In this document: positions 49,646 through 58,580 of the stretch, one piece after another
How positions within the stretch are numbered: the first letter of the stretch is position 1
How the letters are laid out: each line of letters begins with the position of its first letter
NCBI RefSeq assembly: GCF_015355755.1
Contig: NZ_JACVEE010000008.1
Coordinates: 62,001 to 126,000, forward strand
Direction of reading: 5' to 3'
Length of the DNA: 64,000 bases
Source of the DNA: Nocardia sp. XZ_19_385
Lineage (GTDB): Bacteria; Actinomycetota; Actinomycetes; Mycobacteriales; Mycobacteriaceae
Translations under genes and position numbers: made by a program
The notes under the pieces: generated by a model
Databases searched by the model: none
The model's input: the letters and a program-made list of their open reading frames with translations, nothing else
What the model was told of the DNA's origin: nothing

Positions 49646-52021
49646 GTGGTGCGTACACGTCCGAAGCCGGAATCAGCCGGTGCGGCAACGGCTGTCGCAC
49701 CCGGATTGGTCCGGCCGCGCACCATTCGCGGGCAATTGGCACGAATCCTGCTGGTATCGCTGACCTTGGTTTTCGCGCTGCTCGGTCTTGCCATCGCCGG
49801 GGAAGTCCAATCCTATTGGCGCAGTGGGGATACCGTCGCCGAGGTCGGTCTCGCCCTGGCTGTGCAGGACGTGCTGCACGAGACCCAGCGGGAACGCGGT
49901 CTCAGCAATGGCTGGCTGGGCGGTGGTCTGCTCGAGCAGGCGGTCACCGAACAGCGCGGTAACACCGACCGGGCGCTGCGGACGCTCGACTCCGCGCTGG
50001 CCGGGAACGCGCCCGGCGTGGTGCCGGTGCGGCCGGCCGCCGGCCACCTTTCCGGGCTGGCCGATATCCGCGCCCGCATCGACGCCAGGCATATCGCGCG
50101 CCCGGCGGCGTTCCAGTTCTACACCGATGCCATCAACGCGCTGAACCACCTCGAACCGGGCTTGGACCAGGCCGCTGACGCCGAGGTCCGGCACGGTTTG
50201 CAGGCGCTCTACGCGCTCGCCGAAGCGAAGGAGCAGACGGCGCGGGAACGCGGGTTCCTCAACGGTGTCTTCGCCGCCGACGGGTTCGGACCCGGCGAGT
50301 ATGTGCAGTTCCTCGATATCCGTGCCGCGAAGCTGGCCGGTCTCGCGGCGTTCGGCCGGGACGCCACCAGCGCCCAGCAGGAGCTGCTGGACGCCGCCAT
50401 GCGCAGCGAAAATGCCACCAGGGCAACCGAATCCGAGAATATCGCGATCGGTTCCAGCGCCGGTCCGCTGACCCGATCGGTGGACGCGAACACCTGGTGG
50501 GCGCAGATGACCGCCGTCATCGACGGACAGCGTGAGGTGCAACAGGCAGTCGGCGATGCCGTCCGGCACCGCGCCGAGGGCCTGCGTACCAACGCGGCGC
50601 TAGAGCTGGGCGGGTTCGTGCTGCTCGCCCTGGTCGCGCTGGCCGCCGAAATCGCCCTGGTCTTGGCCAGTTTGCGCGCCATCGTGCGTCCACTGGCCAC
50701 CCTCGCCGCCGAGGCCGACGACATCGCCAGTCGCCGCCTGCCCGAGGTCATCGCGGCCTGGCAGACCGCCGACTCCCGGCCCGACCCGCCCGCCCCGGTC
50801 CGCACCCCACCCGGCGCGAGCGTCGAAATCGCCGCTGTCGCAGATGCTTTGGACCGAGTCCAAACCACCGCCTACGAATTGTCGTCCCAGCAGGCGCTGT
50901 TGCGCCGCAACAGCACCGAGTCCATGGCGAACCTGGCCCGCCGCAACCAGAACCTGGTGCGCCGCCAACTCGGTTTGATCAGCGAGTTCGAACGCGAGGA
51001 AATGGACCCCAAGGCCCTGTCCAACCTCTTCGAACTCGATCATCTCGCCACCCGCATGCGCCGCAACGCCGAAAGCCTTCTGGTCCTGGTCGGCGAGGCC
51101 AGCCCCCGCCGCTGGACCGCACCCATCCCGCTCACCGACGTCATCCGCGCCGGCCTCTCCGAAGTCGACGACTACCGCCGCGTCGCCCTGCGCCGCATCG
51201 ACGACATCGCCGTCACCGGCGCCGTCGGCAGCGAACTGGCGCACATGCTCGCCGAACTGATCGAAAACGGCCTGGCCTTTTCCCCACCCGACCTCGAAGT
51301 CGAAATCTACGGCCGCAAAATCCCCACCGGCTACGTTCTCGCCGTCGTCGACCACGGCATCGGCATGCCCGCCGACCAACTCGCCGAAGCCAACTCCCGC
51401 CTCCGCGGCGCCACCGACTTCCTCCTCACTCCCACCCGCTACCTGGGCCACTACGTCGTCGGCCGCCTGGCTCGCCGCCTCGGTATCGAAGTGGAACTCA
51501 CCGTCTCCCCGGTCAGCGGCGTCGTCGCCCGTCTGCTGCTACCGCCGGAACTCCTTGGCGGAGAGCAGGTTCAGCCCAAATCGCCTGCCGCGGCGGCGCA
51601 ACAGCTGGTGCCGAGAAACGAATCCCCAGCCGCCGAACCAGTGACCAGTGAACCCGCTGTCTTCGCAATCAACAGTGCGAAACCCGCAATGCTGGGCCGC
51701 GGGGTGTATATCGGTGCCGACGGAAACCCGTCGGAAGCACGGACTTCCGTGCCAGAGGCCCTCCTGGGAACGCGACTTCCCAAGCATGCGGCGCCCGCCG
51801 ACGAGCCTGACAGTGTCCAGCGGACCCGGAACGGACTCGTCAAGCGCACCAAGCGTTCTCGGCCGCCCGAGGCTGCGGCGCAGCGCCCTACCGCCCCGCG
51901 GCCGCCGAGCACCCCGCAGCCGGAGCGGACCCCCGAGGAGGTGCGCGGCATGCTGGCCGCGTTCCGGGCCGGACATCAGCGTGGTGGTCCTTCGGAGGCC
52001 GCCGTAAAGGAGAGCCAATGA
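49646..52021 (+). CDS. Conservon sensor kinase (CvnA-like) with NIT domain
   Basis: About 791 residues; GTG 49646 or 49649, just after GGAGGA. A membrane helix (ILLVSLTLVFALLGLAIAG) precedes a NIT (nitrate/nitrite-sensing) four-helix domain of ~260 residues, a second helix (GGFVLLALVALAAEIALVL), HAMP-like linker and an ATPase domain with ELIENGLAFSPPD and VVDHGIGMPADQ. It lacks a clear phosphoacceptor histidine, as other conservon kinases do. A disordered Pro/Ala tail of ~130 residues ends it. First gene of cvnABCD; ATGA overlap with the next. Confidence 0.85.
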   Translation: MVRTRPKPESAGAATAVAPGLVRPRTIRGQLARILLVSLTLVFALLGLAIAGEVQSYWRSGDTVAEVGLALAVQDVLHETQRERGLSNGWLGGGLLEQAVTEQRGNTDRALRTLDSALAGNAPGVVPVRPAAGHLSGLADIRARIDARHIARPAAFQFYTDAINALNHLEPGLDQAADAEVRHGLQALYALAEAKEQTARERGFLNGVFAADGFGPGEYVQFLDIRAAKLAGLAAFGRDATSAQQELLDAAMRSENATRATESENIAIGSSAGPLTRSVDANTWWAQMTAVIDGQREVQQAVGDAVRHRAEGLRTNAALELGGFVLLALVALAAEIALVLASLRAIVRPLATLAAEADDIASRRLPEVIAAWQTADSRPDPPAPVRTPPGASVEIAAVADALDRVQTTAYELSSQQALLRRNSTESMANLARRNQNLVRRQLGLISEFEREEMDPKALSNLFELDHLATRMRRNAESLLVLVGEASPRRWTAPIPLTDVIRAGLSEVDDYRRVALRRIDDIAVTGAVGSELAHMLAELIENGLAFSPPDLEVEIYGRKIPTGYVLAVVDHGIGMPADQLAEANSRLRGATDFLLTPTRYLGHYVVGRLARRLGIEVELTVSPVSGVVARLLLPPELLGGEQVQPKSPAAAAQQLVPRNESPAAEPVTSEPAVFAINSAKPAMLGRGVYIGADGNPSEARTSVPEALLGTRLPKHAAPADEPDSVQRTRNGLVKRTKRSRPPEAAAQRPTAPRPPSTPQPERTPEEVRGMLAAFRAGHQRGGPSEAAVKESQ

Positions 52022-52449
52022 CCACACATCTACCGACCGCCACCGATCCGCATACCTTCAACTGGTTGCTGGCCAACTTCGTCCGCAATACCGATGGGGT
52101 GCGTGACACCGTGGCGGTGTCCTCCGACGGGCTGCTCATCGCCATGTCCGAGGGACTGGACCGCAACGGTGCGGACCGGCTCGCCGCGATGGTGTCGGGT
52201 CTGTCGAGTTTGGCCCGAAGTGCCTCGCGCAGTTACGCGTTCGACGGATTGAAGCTGATCATGATCGAGATGCAGCGGGGATTTCTGCTGGTGTCCGCGC
52301 TCGGTGACGGGAGCTGTCTCGGCGTGATCGCCGATGGCGGATGCGATGTCGGGCTGGTGGGTTACGAGATGGCGGTGCTGGCCGAGCGGGCGGGTGCGCT
52401 GCTCGATCCGGCGCTCATCTCGCAATTGCGAGAGACGCTGCGCAGATGA
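52018..52449 (+). CDS. Roadblock/LC7 protein (CvnB-like)
   Basis: 143 residues; start ATG 52018 overlaps the kinase stop as ATGA. The roadblock/LC7 fold starts with FNWLLANFVRNTDGVRDTVAVSSDGLLIA and includes LIMIEMQRGFLLVSALGDGSCLGVIAD. In conservons this protein partners the GTPase and may act as its GAP-like regulator. Second gene of the cvn cluster. Confidence 0.88.
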   Translation: MTTHLPTATDPHTFNWLLANFVRNTDGVRDTVAVSSDGLLIAMSEGLDRNGADRLAAMVSGLSSLARSASRSYAFDGLKLIMIEMQRGFLLVSALGDGSCLGVIADGGCDVGLVGYEMAVLAERAGALLDPALISQLRETLRR

Positions 52450-52784
52450 GAGATTCGGACAGAGACGACGCGTTCGTGCGCCCGTTCGTCGTCACCGCCG
52501 GGCGCACCACACCGCTGGTGGACGGCTTGCGGATCGAAACCCTGGTGCAGGCGCCGCCCGCCGCGCTGTCCGCCCCGCTGCGGTTCGAGGAGCGCACGGT
52601 GGTGCACCTGTGTCAGGCACCGCATTCCATCGCCGAAATCGGTACCGCCCTTCGCGTTCCGGTGGGCGTCGCGAAAGTCATCGTCAGCGATCTGACCGCC
52701 GCGGGCCATGTCACTGTGCGCGATGCGCAGGAACTGTCCACCGCGGCCATCGAGAGGATCAGGGATCTTGTTCGGGCACTCTGA
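52446..52784 (+). CDS. DUF742 protein (CvnC-like)
   Basis: 112 residues; ATG 52446 overlaps the roadblock stop as ATGA. It has the DUF742 pattern, starting FVRPFVVTAGRTTPLVDGLRIETLV and a winged-helix-like core with HSIAEIGTALRVPVGVAKVIVSDL. In conservons it may bind DNA or the GTPase. Third gene of cvnABCD. Confidence 0.88.
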   Translation: MRDSDRDDAFVRPFVVTAGRTTPLVDGLRIETLVQAPPAALSAPLRFEERTVVHLCQAPHSIAEIGTALRVPVGVAKVIVSDLTAAGHVTVRDAQELSTAAIERIRDLVRAL

Positions 52785-53379
52785 AATTCGCACCCCACTC
52801 GCGGAACGTCCCCTGGCTTCCTCGGTGAAAATCGTCGTCAGCGGCGGATTCGGCGTCGGCAAAACAACATTCATCGGCGCCATCTCCGAAATCGAGCCCC
52901 TGGTCACCGAGGCCGCCATGACCGAGGTCGCGATCGGCGTCGACGACCCCGGACGGCACGCCGGCAAAACCCAGACCACCGTGGCCCTCGACTTCGGCCG
53001 CATCACCTTGGACTCGTCCCTGATCCTCTATCTCTTCGGCACCCCCGGCCAGGACCGCTTCGTATTCCTCTGGGACGACCTCGTCGACGGCGCCCTCGGC
53101 GCGGTAATCGTCGTCGACACCGGCCGCATCGAAGACTGCTACCCGGTCCTCGACTACTTCGAAGAGCACAACACCCCCTTCGTCGTCGTGGTCAACCGCT
53201 TCGACCAGGGCCCGGCCTTCGCCCTCGACGAGGTCCGCGAAGCCCTCGGCCTCGACGACCTGATCCCGCTCCTGGAATGCGATGCCCGCCAACGCGACTC
53301 GGTCCGCGACGTCCTGGTAGCCCTCCTCGAACAAGTCCTCGTCCACCGCCTCGCCGCACCCCACCTCCAGGTGAGCTGA
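52768..53379 (+). CDS. Small GTPase (CvnD-like)
   Basis: About 203 residues; TTG 52768 (17 bp inside the previous gene) is the best start, with an uncertain ribosome site. P-loop GGFGVGKTT, switch region, LFGTPGQDRF (G3 with DxxG replaced by TPGQ) and VVNRFD (G4). This is the Ras-like GTPase of conservons, which relay signals to the cvnA kinase complex. Last gene of the operon, followed by a palindromic repeat. Confidence 0.88.
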   Translation: MFGHSEIRTPLAERPLASSVKIVVSGGFGVGKTTFIGAISEIEPLVTEAAMTEVAIGVDDPGRHAGKTQTTVALDFGRITLDSSLILYLFGTPGQDRFVFLWDDLVDGALGAVIVVDTGRIEDCYPVLDYFEEHNTPFVVVVNRFDQGPAFALDEVREALGLDDLIPLLECDARQRDSVRDVLVALLEQVLVHRLAAPHLQVS

Positions 53380-53380
53380 C

Positions 53381-53446
53381 CAAGATCACCAGGACCTGAG
53401 GGCGGCATCTCCCGAGAAGCCCCGCCCTCAGGTCCTGTTGATCTTG
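53381..53446. repeat. Long palindromic repeat, copy 2
   Basis: Arms of 25 bp at 53381-53405 and 53422-53446 with one mismatch, and a 16-base loop. The left arm, CAAGATCACCAGGACCTG and on, is the same as in the copy at 44573. It begins one base after the conservon GTPase stop. Confidence 0.8.
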
Positions 53447-53464
53447 TGTCCGTAGGCTGGTGGA

Positions 53465-54022
53465 GTGGGTGAGCAGCGGGAGCGAATGCTTCGGGGTGAG
53501 TTGTACAGGGATAGCGATCCGGAGCTGGTGGCGGAGCGGCGGCGGGCGCAGCAGTTGTGCGATGAGTTCAACAGGGCCGGGCCGGAGGAGACGGAGCGAC
53601 GGGATGGGGTGTTGCGGGAGTTGCTCGGGAAGTTGGGGGAGGGGTCGTGGATCATGCCCCGATTCCAGTGTGACTATGGGTATCTCATCGAGATCGGGGC
53701 CAATAGTTTCCTCAACTATGACGCGATTCTGCTGGACTGCGCGCAGATCACCATCGGTGACGATTGCTCGATCGGTCCGCGCTGCCAGCTTCTGACGGCC
53801 CTGCATCCCATGCAGGATCACGAATTGCGCAGGCAGCGTTGGGAATCGGCGGCGCCGATCACCATCGGTGACAACGTCTGGTTCGGCGGGGGCGTCATCG
53901 TCTGTCCGGGCGTCACGGTCGGCGACAACACCGTCGTCGGCGCAGGCAGCGTGGTCACCCGAGACCTCCCGCCGCGCGTTTTCGCGGCAGGCAACCCGGC
54001 CCGCGTCCTCCGCGAGCTGTAG
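53465..54022 (+). CDS. Sugar O-acetyltransferase (LbH family)
   Basis: 185 residues, start GTG 53465. A short helical N-terminus (MLRGELYRDSDPELVAERRRAQ) precedes a left-handed beta-helix with hexapeptide repeats (ITIGDDCSIGPRCQLLTALHP, ITIGDNVWFGGGVIVCPGVTVG). It matches maltose/galactoside acetyltransferases, using acetyl-CoA; the acceptor sugar is unknown. The histidine H119 region (ALHPMQD) carries the usual catalytic His. Confidence 0.88.
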   Translation: MGEQRERMLRGELYRDSDPELVAERRRAQQLCDEFNRAGPEETERRDGVLRELLGKLGEGSWIMPRFQCDYGYLIEIGANSFLNYDAILLDCAQITIGDDCSIGPRCQLLTALHPMQDHELRRQRWESAAPITIGDNVWFGGGVIVCPGVTVGDNTVVGAGSVVTRDLPPRVFAAGNPARVLREL

Positions 54023-54077
54023 CCGGGCTTGCCGAGCAGTAGCGGCAGCTGTCGGTGGTCGCCGTTAGCCTGGTGGC

Positions 54078-55205
54078 GTGTTGAGAACGGTGGCTGTCGA
54101 GAACTATCGGTCGTTACGGCGGTTGGTGGTGCCGCTGGGCCAGTTGAACGTCGTTACCGGGGCCAACGGGAGTGGAAAATCCAGTCTCTACCGGGTGCTT
54201 CGGTTGCTGGCCGATTTCTCGCGCAATACCGCGGTGGCTGCGCTGGCGCGGGAAGGTGGCCTGGATTCCACGTTGTGGGCGGGCCCCGGCCGCATCGATA
54301 GGGGCGAGCCGCTCCGGCTGCGGGTGGGTTTCGCCGGCGACGACTTCGGTTACGCGGCTGACCTCGGGATTCCACAGCCGGGGGAGTCGAAGTATTTCCA
54401 TCGCGACCCGCAGATCAAGGCCGAGGCGGCTTGGGCGGGCCCGGTGCTGCGGCCCTCGACGGTTCTGGCCGACCGAGGTGGGCCCGTGGTCCGGCTGCGG
54501 ACCGGCAACGGCGGCTGGCACATGGTGCCGCACGTGGTCAAGCCGTTCGACAGCATGCTCACTCAATTGGCCGACCCGCAGCAGGCGCCGGATTTGCTGG
54601 TGTTGCGCGAGCGCATCCGATCCTGGCGCTTCTACGACCATCTACGCACCGACTCCGAAGCCCCGGCACGTACACCGCAAATCGGCACCCGCACACTGGC
54701 TCTCGCACATGACGGCGCCGATATCGCCGCGGCCTTGGCCACCATCGAGGAGATCGGTTACCAAGCGGATCTGGTTGACGCGATCGATCGCGCGTTTCCC
54801 GGCAGCGAAGTCGAAATCGCCAGTCAAGACGGACGATTCGAGGTGTTCCTGCACCAGCCGGGCCTGCACCGGCCGCTGGGCACCGCAGAATTGTCCGACG
54901 GCACACTGCGCTACCTACTGCTTGTCGCAGCACTGTTGACACCCCGGCCACCCGAACTCCTGGTACTCAACGAGCCGGAATCCAGCCTGCACCCCGAGCT
55001 GCTGAAACCGCTGGGCGAACTGATCGCGTCGGCCGCGGAAAAGACACAGGTAGTCGTGGTGACCCACTCCCAGCCGTTGATCTCCGCCCTCGAGAACAGT
55101 GGCCACGAAATCAACACCATCGAATTGGTCAAGCAGGACGGCGCGACCACCATGCGCGACCAGGGCATCCTGGATGCCCCCGCCTGGCATTGGCCGAAAC
55201 GCTAG
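54078..55205 (+). CDS. AAA-type ATPase of the RecF/OLD-like class
   Basis: 375 residues, start GTG 54078 (TTG 54081 possible). Walker A GANGSGKSS, an ABC-type signature LSDGTLRYL, Walker B LLVLNEPESSLHPEL and the H-loop VVVTHSQPLI make it an AAA_21-type ATPase, like OLD ATPases but lacking a TOPRIM nuclease half. No nuclease gene adjoins. It may act alone or with a distant partner; some relatives take part in phage defence. Confidence 0.82.
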   Translation: MLRTVAVENYRSLRRLVVPLGQLNVVTGANGSGKSSLYRVLRLLADFSRNTAVAALAREGGLDSTLWAGPGRIDRGEPLRLRVGFAGDDFGYAADLGIPQPGESKYFHRDPQIKAEAAWAGPVLRPSTVLADRGGPVVRLRTGNGGWHMVPHVVKPFDSMLTQLADPQQAPDLLVLRERIRSWRFYDHLRTDSEAPARTPQIGTRTLALAHDGADIAAALATIEEIGYQADLVDAIDRAFPGSEVEIASQDGRFEVFLHQPGLHRPLGTAELSDGTLRYLLLVAALLTPRPPELLVLNEPESSLHPELLKPLGELIASAAEKTQVVVVTHSQPLISALENSGHEINTIELVKQDGATTMRDQGILDAPAWHWPKR

Positions 55206-55240
55206 CGTGATATCCCACCCGTTCGACAGAGAGAAAAGCA

Positions 55241-55654
55241 ATGAGCAAAGACCTCGCCCTCACCCACGTCTCCGTGCTGGTCGGTGACCAGGAGCAGGCC
55301 CTCGAGTTCTATCGCGACGTGATCGGCCTGGAGGTCCGCCAGGACATGCCGTTCGCCGGCGTCCGCTGGCTCACCGTCGGCCCGGCCGCCCAGCCGACCA
55401 TCGAGTTCCTGCTCGAGGTCCCGGAGATGGTGCCGGACGAGGCGCGCCGGCATGCGGCGCAGGCGCGGCTGGCCAGCGGGGCGCAGGGCACGCTGATCTT
55501 CACCACCGACGATTGTGACGCCACGTTCTCGCGGTTGCGGGACGCGGGCGCGGTGGTGGCGCAGGAGCCGATCACCCAGCCGTACGGCATGCGCGACTGC
55601 GGTTTCGTCGACCCGTGGGGCAATCACCTGCGCTTCTCCCAGTTCATGGGCTGA
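55241..55654 (+). CDS. VOC-family protein
   Basis: 137 residues, start ATG 55241 with GAGAGAAAAG upstream. The two half-modules (ALTHVSVLVGDQEQALEFYRDVIGL and GTLIFTTDDCDATFSRLRD) and the ending FVDPWGNHLRFSQF are a glyoxalase/bleomycin-resistance protein. The metal set and substrate are not determined. It is 35 bp after the ATPase gene but otherwise alone. Confidence 0.85.
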   Translation: MSKDLALTHVSVLVGDQEQALEFYRDVIGLEVRQDMPFAGVRWLTVGPAAQPTIEFLLEVPEMVPDEARRHAAQARLASGAQGTLIFTTDDCDATFSRLRDAGAVVAQEPITQPYGMRDCGFVDPWGNHLRFSQFMG

Positions 55655-55706
55655 TCACGCTCGTTTGAACGCTTTACGCCTCGCTTCCCAGAATCTGGGT
55701 TACAGG

Positions 55707-55735
55707 TTGACATTCAGTGTTGATTTGTAAACACT
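55707..55735 (+). promoter_or_regulatory. Promoter with inverted repeat before the membrane-protein pair
   Basis: TTGACA (55707-55712) and TAAACA (55728-55733), 15 bp apart, form a candidate promoter. The inverted repeat AGTGTT-N8-AACACT (55716-55735) overlies it, a shape seen with TetR-type repressors. The regulator is not in the window. Confidence 0.5.
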
Positions 55736-55771
55736 CGTTCCGTTCACGGTCATCGGAAGAGAGGTACGCCA

Positions 55772-56398
55772 GTGACCGATCATGCTCGGGAAGCGCTGGA
55801 GCTCGTGCGCGACAGCAGCCAGTTCAAGTGGTACGTCATCCCCCTGCTGCTGCTCGTCGTCTACGTGTATTCCGTCGAGGTCGAAAGACGGAACTGGAAC
55901 GTGCTGTTCGGCGGTCTCGCGCTCTGGGGCATGGACCTGTTCAACGAGATCTGGAACTCGCTGGTTTTCCACGTCACCGGCCGGGCGCCGGTCTGGGGCG
56001 CCAGCGGTCCCACGGCGTATCAGCTGCTGATCGGGTTGAACATCGAGATCTGCTTCATGTTCGCCATCATGGGTGTGGCGGCCGCGAAGATGTTGCCGCC
56101 CAAGGAAACCCGGATCTTCGGATTACCGAACCGCCCGGTGCTGATCGCGCTGAACTCCGCCGCCGCGGTGGGCATCGAGGTGCTGCTGAACAAAGCCGGT
56201 GTGCTCACCTGGGATTGGTCCTGGTGGCAGCCGAGCTTCCCGTTCCTGATCTTCCTGATCGGCTACGTCCCGTTTTTCGCCGCCTGTTTCTGGGTGCACG
56301 ATCTGGCGACGGTGCGCGCGAAAGCCATAGCGGTGGGCACGATCCTGGGGATCGACGCCGTGGCCGTGATCGTCTTCGGGACGCTGGGATGGCTGTGA
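55772..56398 (+). CDS. Conserved membrane protein of unknown function
   Basis: 208 residues, start GTG 55772 after GAGAGG. Five or six membrane helices are visible (WYVIPLLLLVVYVYSVEVE, YQLLIGLNIEICFMFAIMGVAA, VLIALNSAAAVGIEVLL, FPFLIFLIGYVPFFAACFWV, AIAVGTILGIDAVAVIVFGTL). I do not recognise the family. Its last 4 bp overlap the secreted-protein gene, so the two proteins are made together and probably act together at the membrane. Confidence 0.75.
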   Translation: MTDHAREALELVRDSSQFKWYVIPLLLLVVYVYSVEVERRNWNVLFGGLALWGMDLFNEIWNSLVFHVTGRAPVWGASGPTAYQLLIGLNIEICFMFAIMGVAAAKMLPPKETRIFGLPNRPVLIALNSAAAVGIEVLLNKAGVLTWDWSWWQPSFPFLIFLIGYVPFFAACFWVHDLATVRAKAIAVGTILGIDAVAVIVFGTLGWL

Positions 56399-57906
56399 CG
56401 ACTGCGCGCATATTGGCCTTGCTCACCGGGCTCGTCTTCGCCACCGCGCCGCTGCCGACCGCCGCGGCGGACACCGGATGCGCCCTGGTCGGCACGGTCG
56501 GCACACCCGAGATCGGCGTGGACAACAGCTCCGCCGGATTCGAGGCGTTGCCGCTCGCCGAAACCGGGCTGCCCGCGCAGGTCGTGTTCCGGACGTCGAC
56601 GGAATCGTTCAACCGCCGCTGGTCCTTCGCCGCGCGCGACGGCCGGATCTACGTGAAAGAAGCTGCGGCCCAAGGTGGTTGGCGCGCCTTACCGCTTCCC
56701 GGTTGCATGGAAGGCCGGATCCGCGGGGTATCGGCGGACGACGATGAGGTCATGGCCATCGACCACGACGGCCGTTTCTTCACCATGGACCACGCCCTGA
56801 GCGCGCCCAAGGACTGGAACTGGAGCAGCCGCTTCGGCGCCCCGCTGTGGACCGGTCCCGGAAACGCGCTGCCCCCGGGCACTCTCGACTGGACCTGGTC
56901 GGTGCTGTCGCCGAACGAAGATCACGTCTGGCGCGACACCGCCGGCAACGACCACCCTGTCGGCGGCGCCAAGGTCTCGCATGTCTTCGCGCTCACCGAC
57001 GGCGGCAGCCGCATCCGCTACATCGATCCGTGGCTGCCGCTCGACCACAGCTACGAGATGGCGACCCCCGAGGGCGGACGATTCCGCGCGGTCGCGCTAT
57101 CCACGAGCGGCTCGACTTCGCTGGTGATCAACAAATCCGGCGACCTCTACACCCGCCTGTTCGACTTCGACATCTCCGGCGCCGACAAGGTCTTCTTCCG
57201 CTACTCCTACGCCGATCAGCGCGGCCTGCCCGAGGCTCCGGACATGCTCTCCGAGCGCGTCGACCAGAACACCGCCGCCATCCAACTCCCAGCACCCGCG
57301 TGGGCGTCCCAGCCCCGGATCCCCGGTGAGATCACCGACCGGATCTCCGTCCACAAGACCGGAATCGGTTCGGAAGCAAGGGAACTCCGCGTCGAAGGCC
57401 GCAGCGCGGGGCGTACCGGTTACTGGACCAAGCAACTCACCGCAAACGAGTGGACCTTCGTAGCCACCGATCAACCGCTCTCCGGCACGCGGTTGCCCAA
57501 CGGCAGCGCGCCAGTCGATCCTTCGATCCCGCCCTCGGCATACAGCTACACCGGAAAATCCGCCACGGGCTGGACGGCCTCGATCGAGCACTTCGACGTC
57601 GCGAATACCCCTACACCCCTGCGGATGACCTTCGGCGACGGCACACAACTCGATCTGATCCTGCACACCGTCGATGGGCTCCGGCAGACACCGCAACTAC
57701 CGGGCATCACAACCCAGCCCAGGCACTTCGACGGCACCATCGAAGTACCCCAAGACATCCTGGCCTCACTGTCTCGACAACCGGCACCGATCCGGGACCT
57801 CATCAATGCCCTCGCCGACAGCCGATTCACCGACACCGCAGTCGTGGTCACCGAGACGGAATTCCGGGTCGGTGTGCTGAATCTGGCCCTGACCCGCGCG
57901 CGGTAG
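56395..57906 (+). CDS. Secreted protein of unknown function
   Basis: About 503 residues from GTG 56395 (ATG 56389 also possible), overlapping the previous stop as GTGA. A signal peptide (TTARILALLTGLVFATAPLPTAAA) ends near residue 25; the mature protein has several W/G-rich beta strands, as in beta-propellers (WRALPLPGCMEGRIRGVSADD, FFTMDHALSAPKDWNWSSRFG, DLYTRLFDFDISGADKVFF). There is no known active-site motif. Together with the membrane partner it may form an exported-or-anchored system of unknown role. Confidence 0.72.
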   Translation: MTTARILALLTGLVFATAPLPTAAADTGCALVGTVGTPEIGVDNSSAGFEALPLAETGLPAQVVFRTSTESFNRRWSFAARDGRIYVKEAAAQGGWRALPLPGCMEGRIRGVSADDDEVMAIDHDGRFFTMDHALSAPKDWNWSSRFGAPLWTGPGNALPPGTLDWTWSVLSPNEDHVWRDTAGNDHPVGGAKVSHVFALTDGGSRIRYIDPWLPLDHSYEMATPEGGRFRAVALSTSGSTSLVINKSGDLYTRLFDFDISGADKVFFRYSYADQRGLPEAPDMLSERVDQNTAAIQLPAPAWASQPRIPGEITDRISVHKTGIGSEARELRVEGRSAGRTGYWTKQLTANEWTFVATDQPLSGTRLPNGSAPVDPSIPPSAYSYTGKSATGWTASIEHFDVANTPTPLRMTFGDGTQLDLILHTVDGLRQTPQLPGITTQPRHFDGTIEVPQDILASLSRQPAPIRDLINALADSRFTDTAVVVTETEFRVGVLNLALTRAR

Positions 57907-57955
57907 TACCCCCCGGCGGGCTTGAAGCGTTGCACAGCAAGGACTTGCGGTCGAT

Positions 57956-58447
57956 TCAGATGGCGGTCCGGCTGAGCACCGCGATGGGGAGTTTGCGGGG
58001 GCTGAGGGCCTGGTAGGTCTCGAAGTCGGGGTAGCCCGCGACCAGGGTGCGCCAGTGGGTGGCGTATTCGTCCGGGTCGGTGATCACCCGGGCGGTGACG
58101 GACCAGCTGTCGCGGCCGATCCGGACCGTCCCACGGCCGGCGGCGACCAGGTTGTGCCACCAGGCCGGGGCGGTGGGGCGGCCGCCGAAGGAGCCGCAGA
58201 CCAGCAGGTCGTCGCCGTCGCGGACGAGCATCAGGATGACGGAGCGTGGCTCGCCGGACTTGCGGCCGATCACGGTCAGTTCGAAGACCGGTTTGCCCAT
58301 CCACTTGCCGAACCGGGTGCCGCCGAAGCGGTCGTAGACGTGCCGGTGGACTCGGCCCGACAGTTTGCTCAGGCCGGTCAGGCGGGTGCTGCCGAAATTG
58401 GCCAGGCGTCCGCTGAGACTGATGCCGGTGGGGTGGTTATCGACCAT
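57956..58447 (-). CDS. DUF385 / Ddn-like deazaflavin-dependent reductase family
   Basis: 163 residues from ATG 58447, with GAGG upstream. The pattern KPVFELTVIGRKSGEPRSVILMLVRDGDDLLVCGSFGG and APAWWHNLVAAGRGTVRIG is the split-barrel F420-binding family to which Ddn belongs. These use reduced F420 to reduce quinones, nitro compounds or unsaturated substrates. The natural substrate here is unknown. It is divergent from ppc, 133 bp apart. Confidence 0.88.
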   Translation of the reverse strand: MVDNHPTGISLSGRLANFGSTRLTGLSKLSGRVHRHVYDRFGGTRFGKWMGKPVFELTVIGRKSGEPRSVILMLVRDGDDLLVCGSFGGRPTAPAWWHNLVAAGRGTVRIGRDSWSVTARVITDPDEYATHWRTLVAGYPDFETYQALSPRKLPIAVLSRTAI

Positions 58448-58580
58448 GTCGACCTCGCTCTTCGCTCGCTTGCCGCCGGTCACGCTACCGGCCCGGGCGC
58501 GCCGCCGTCTCGCTGTGAACTCGATTGCACCGGCCGGTCCCTGAGCTCCCGGAAAGATCAACCGCAGTAGGGTCGAGGGC

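Noticed and set aside
55717..56388. A single 729-codon frame joining the membrane and secreted proteins
   Set aside because: Its first 224 codons are the out-of-frame reading of the membrane-protein gene (Arg-rich, no helices); only the later part is the real secreted protein.
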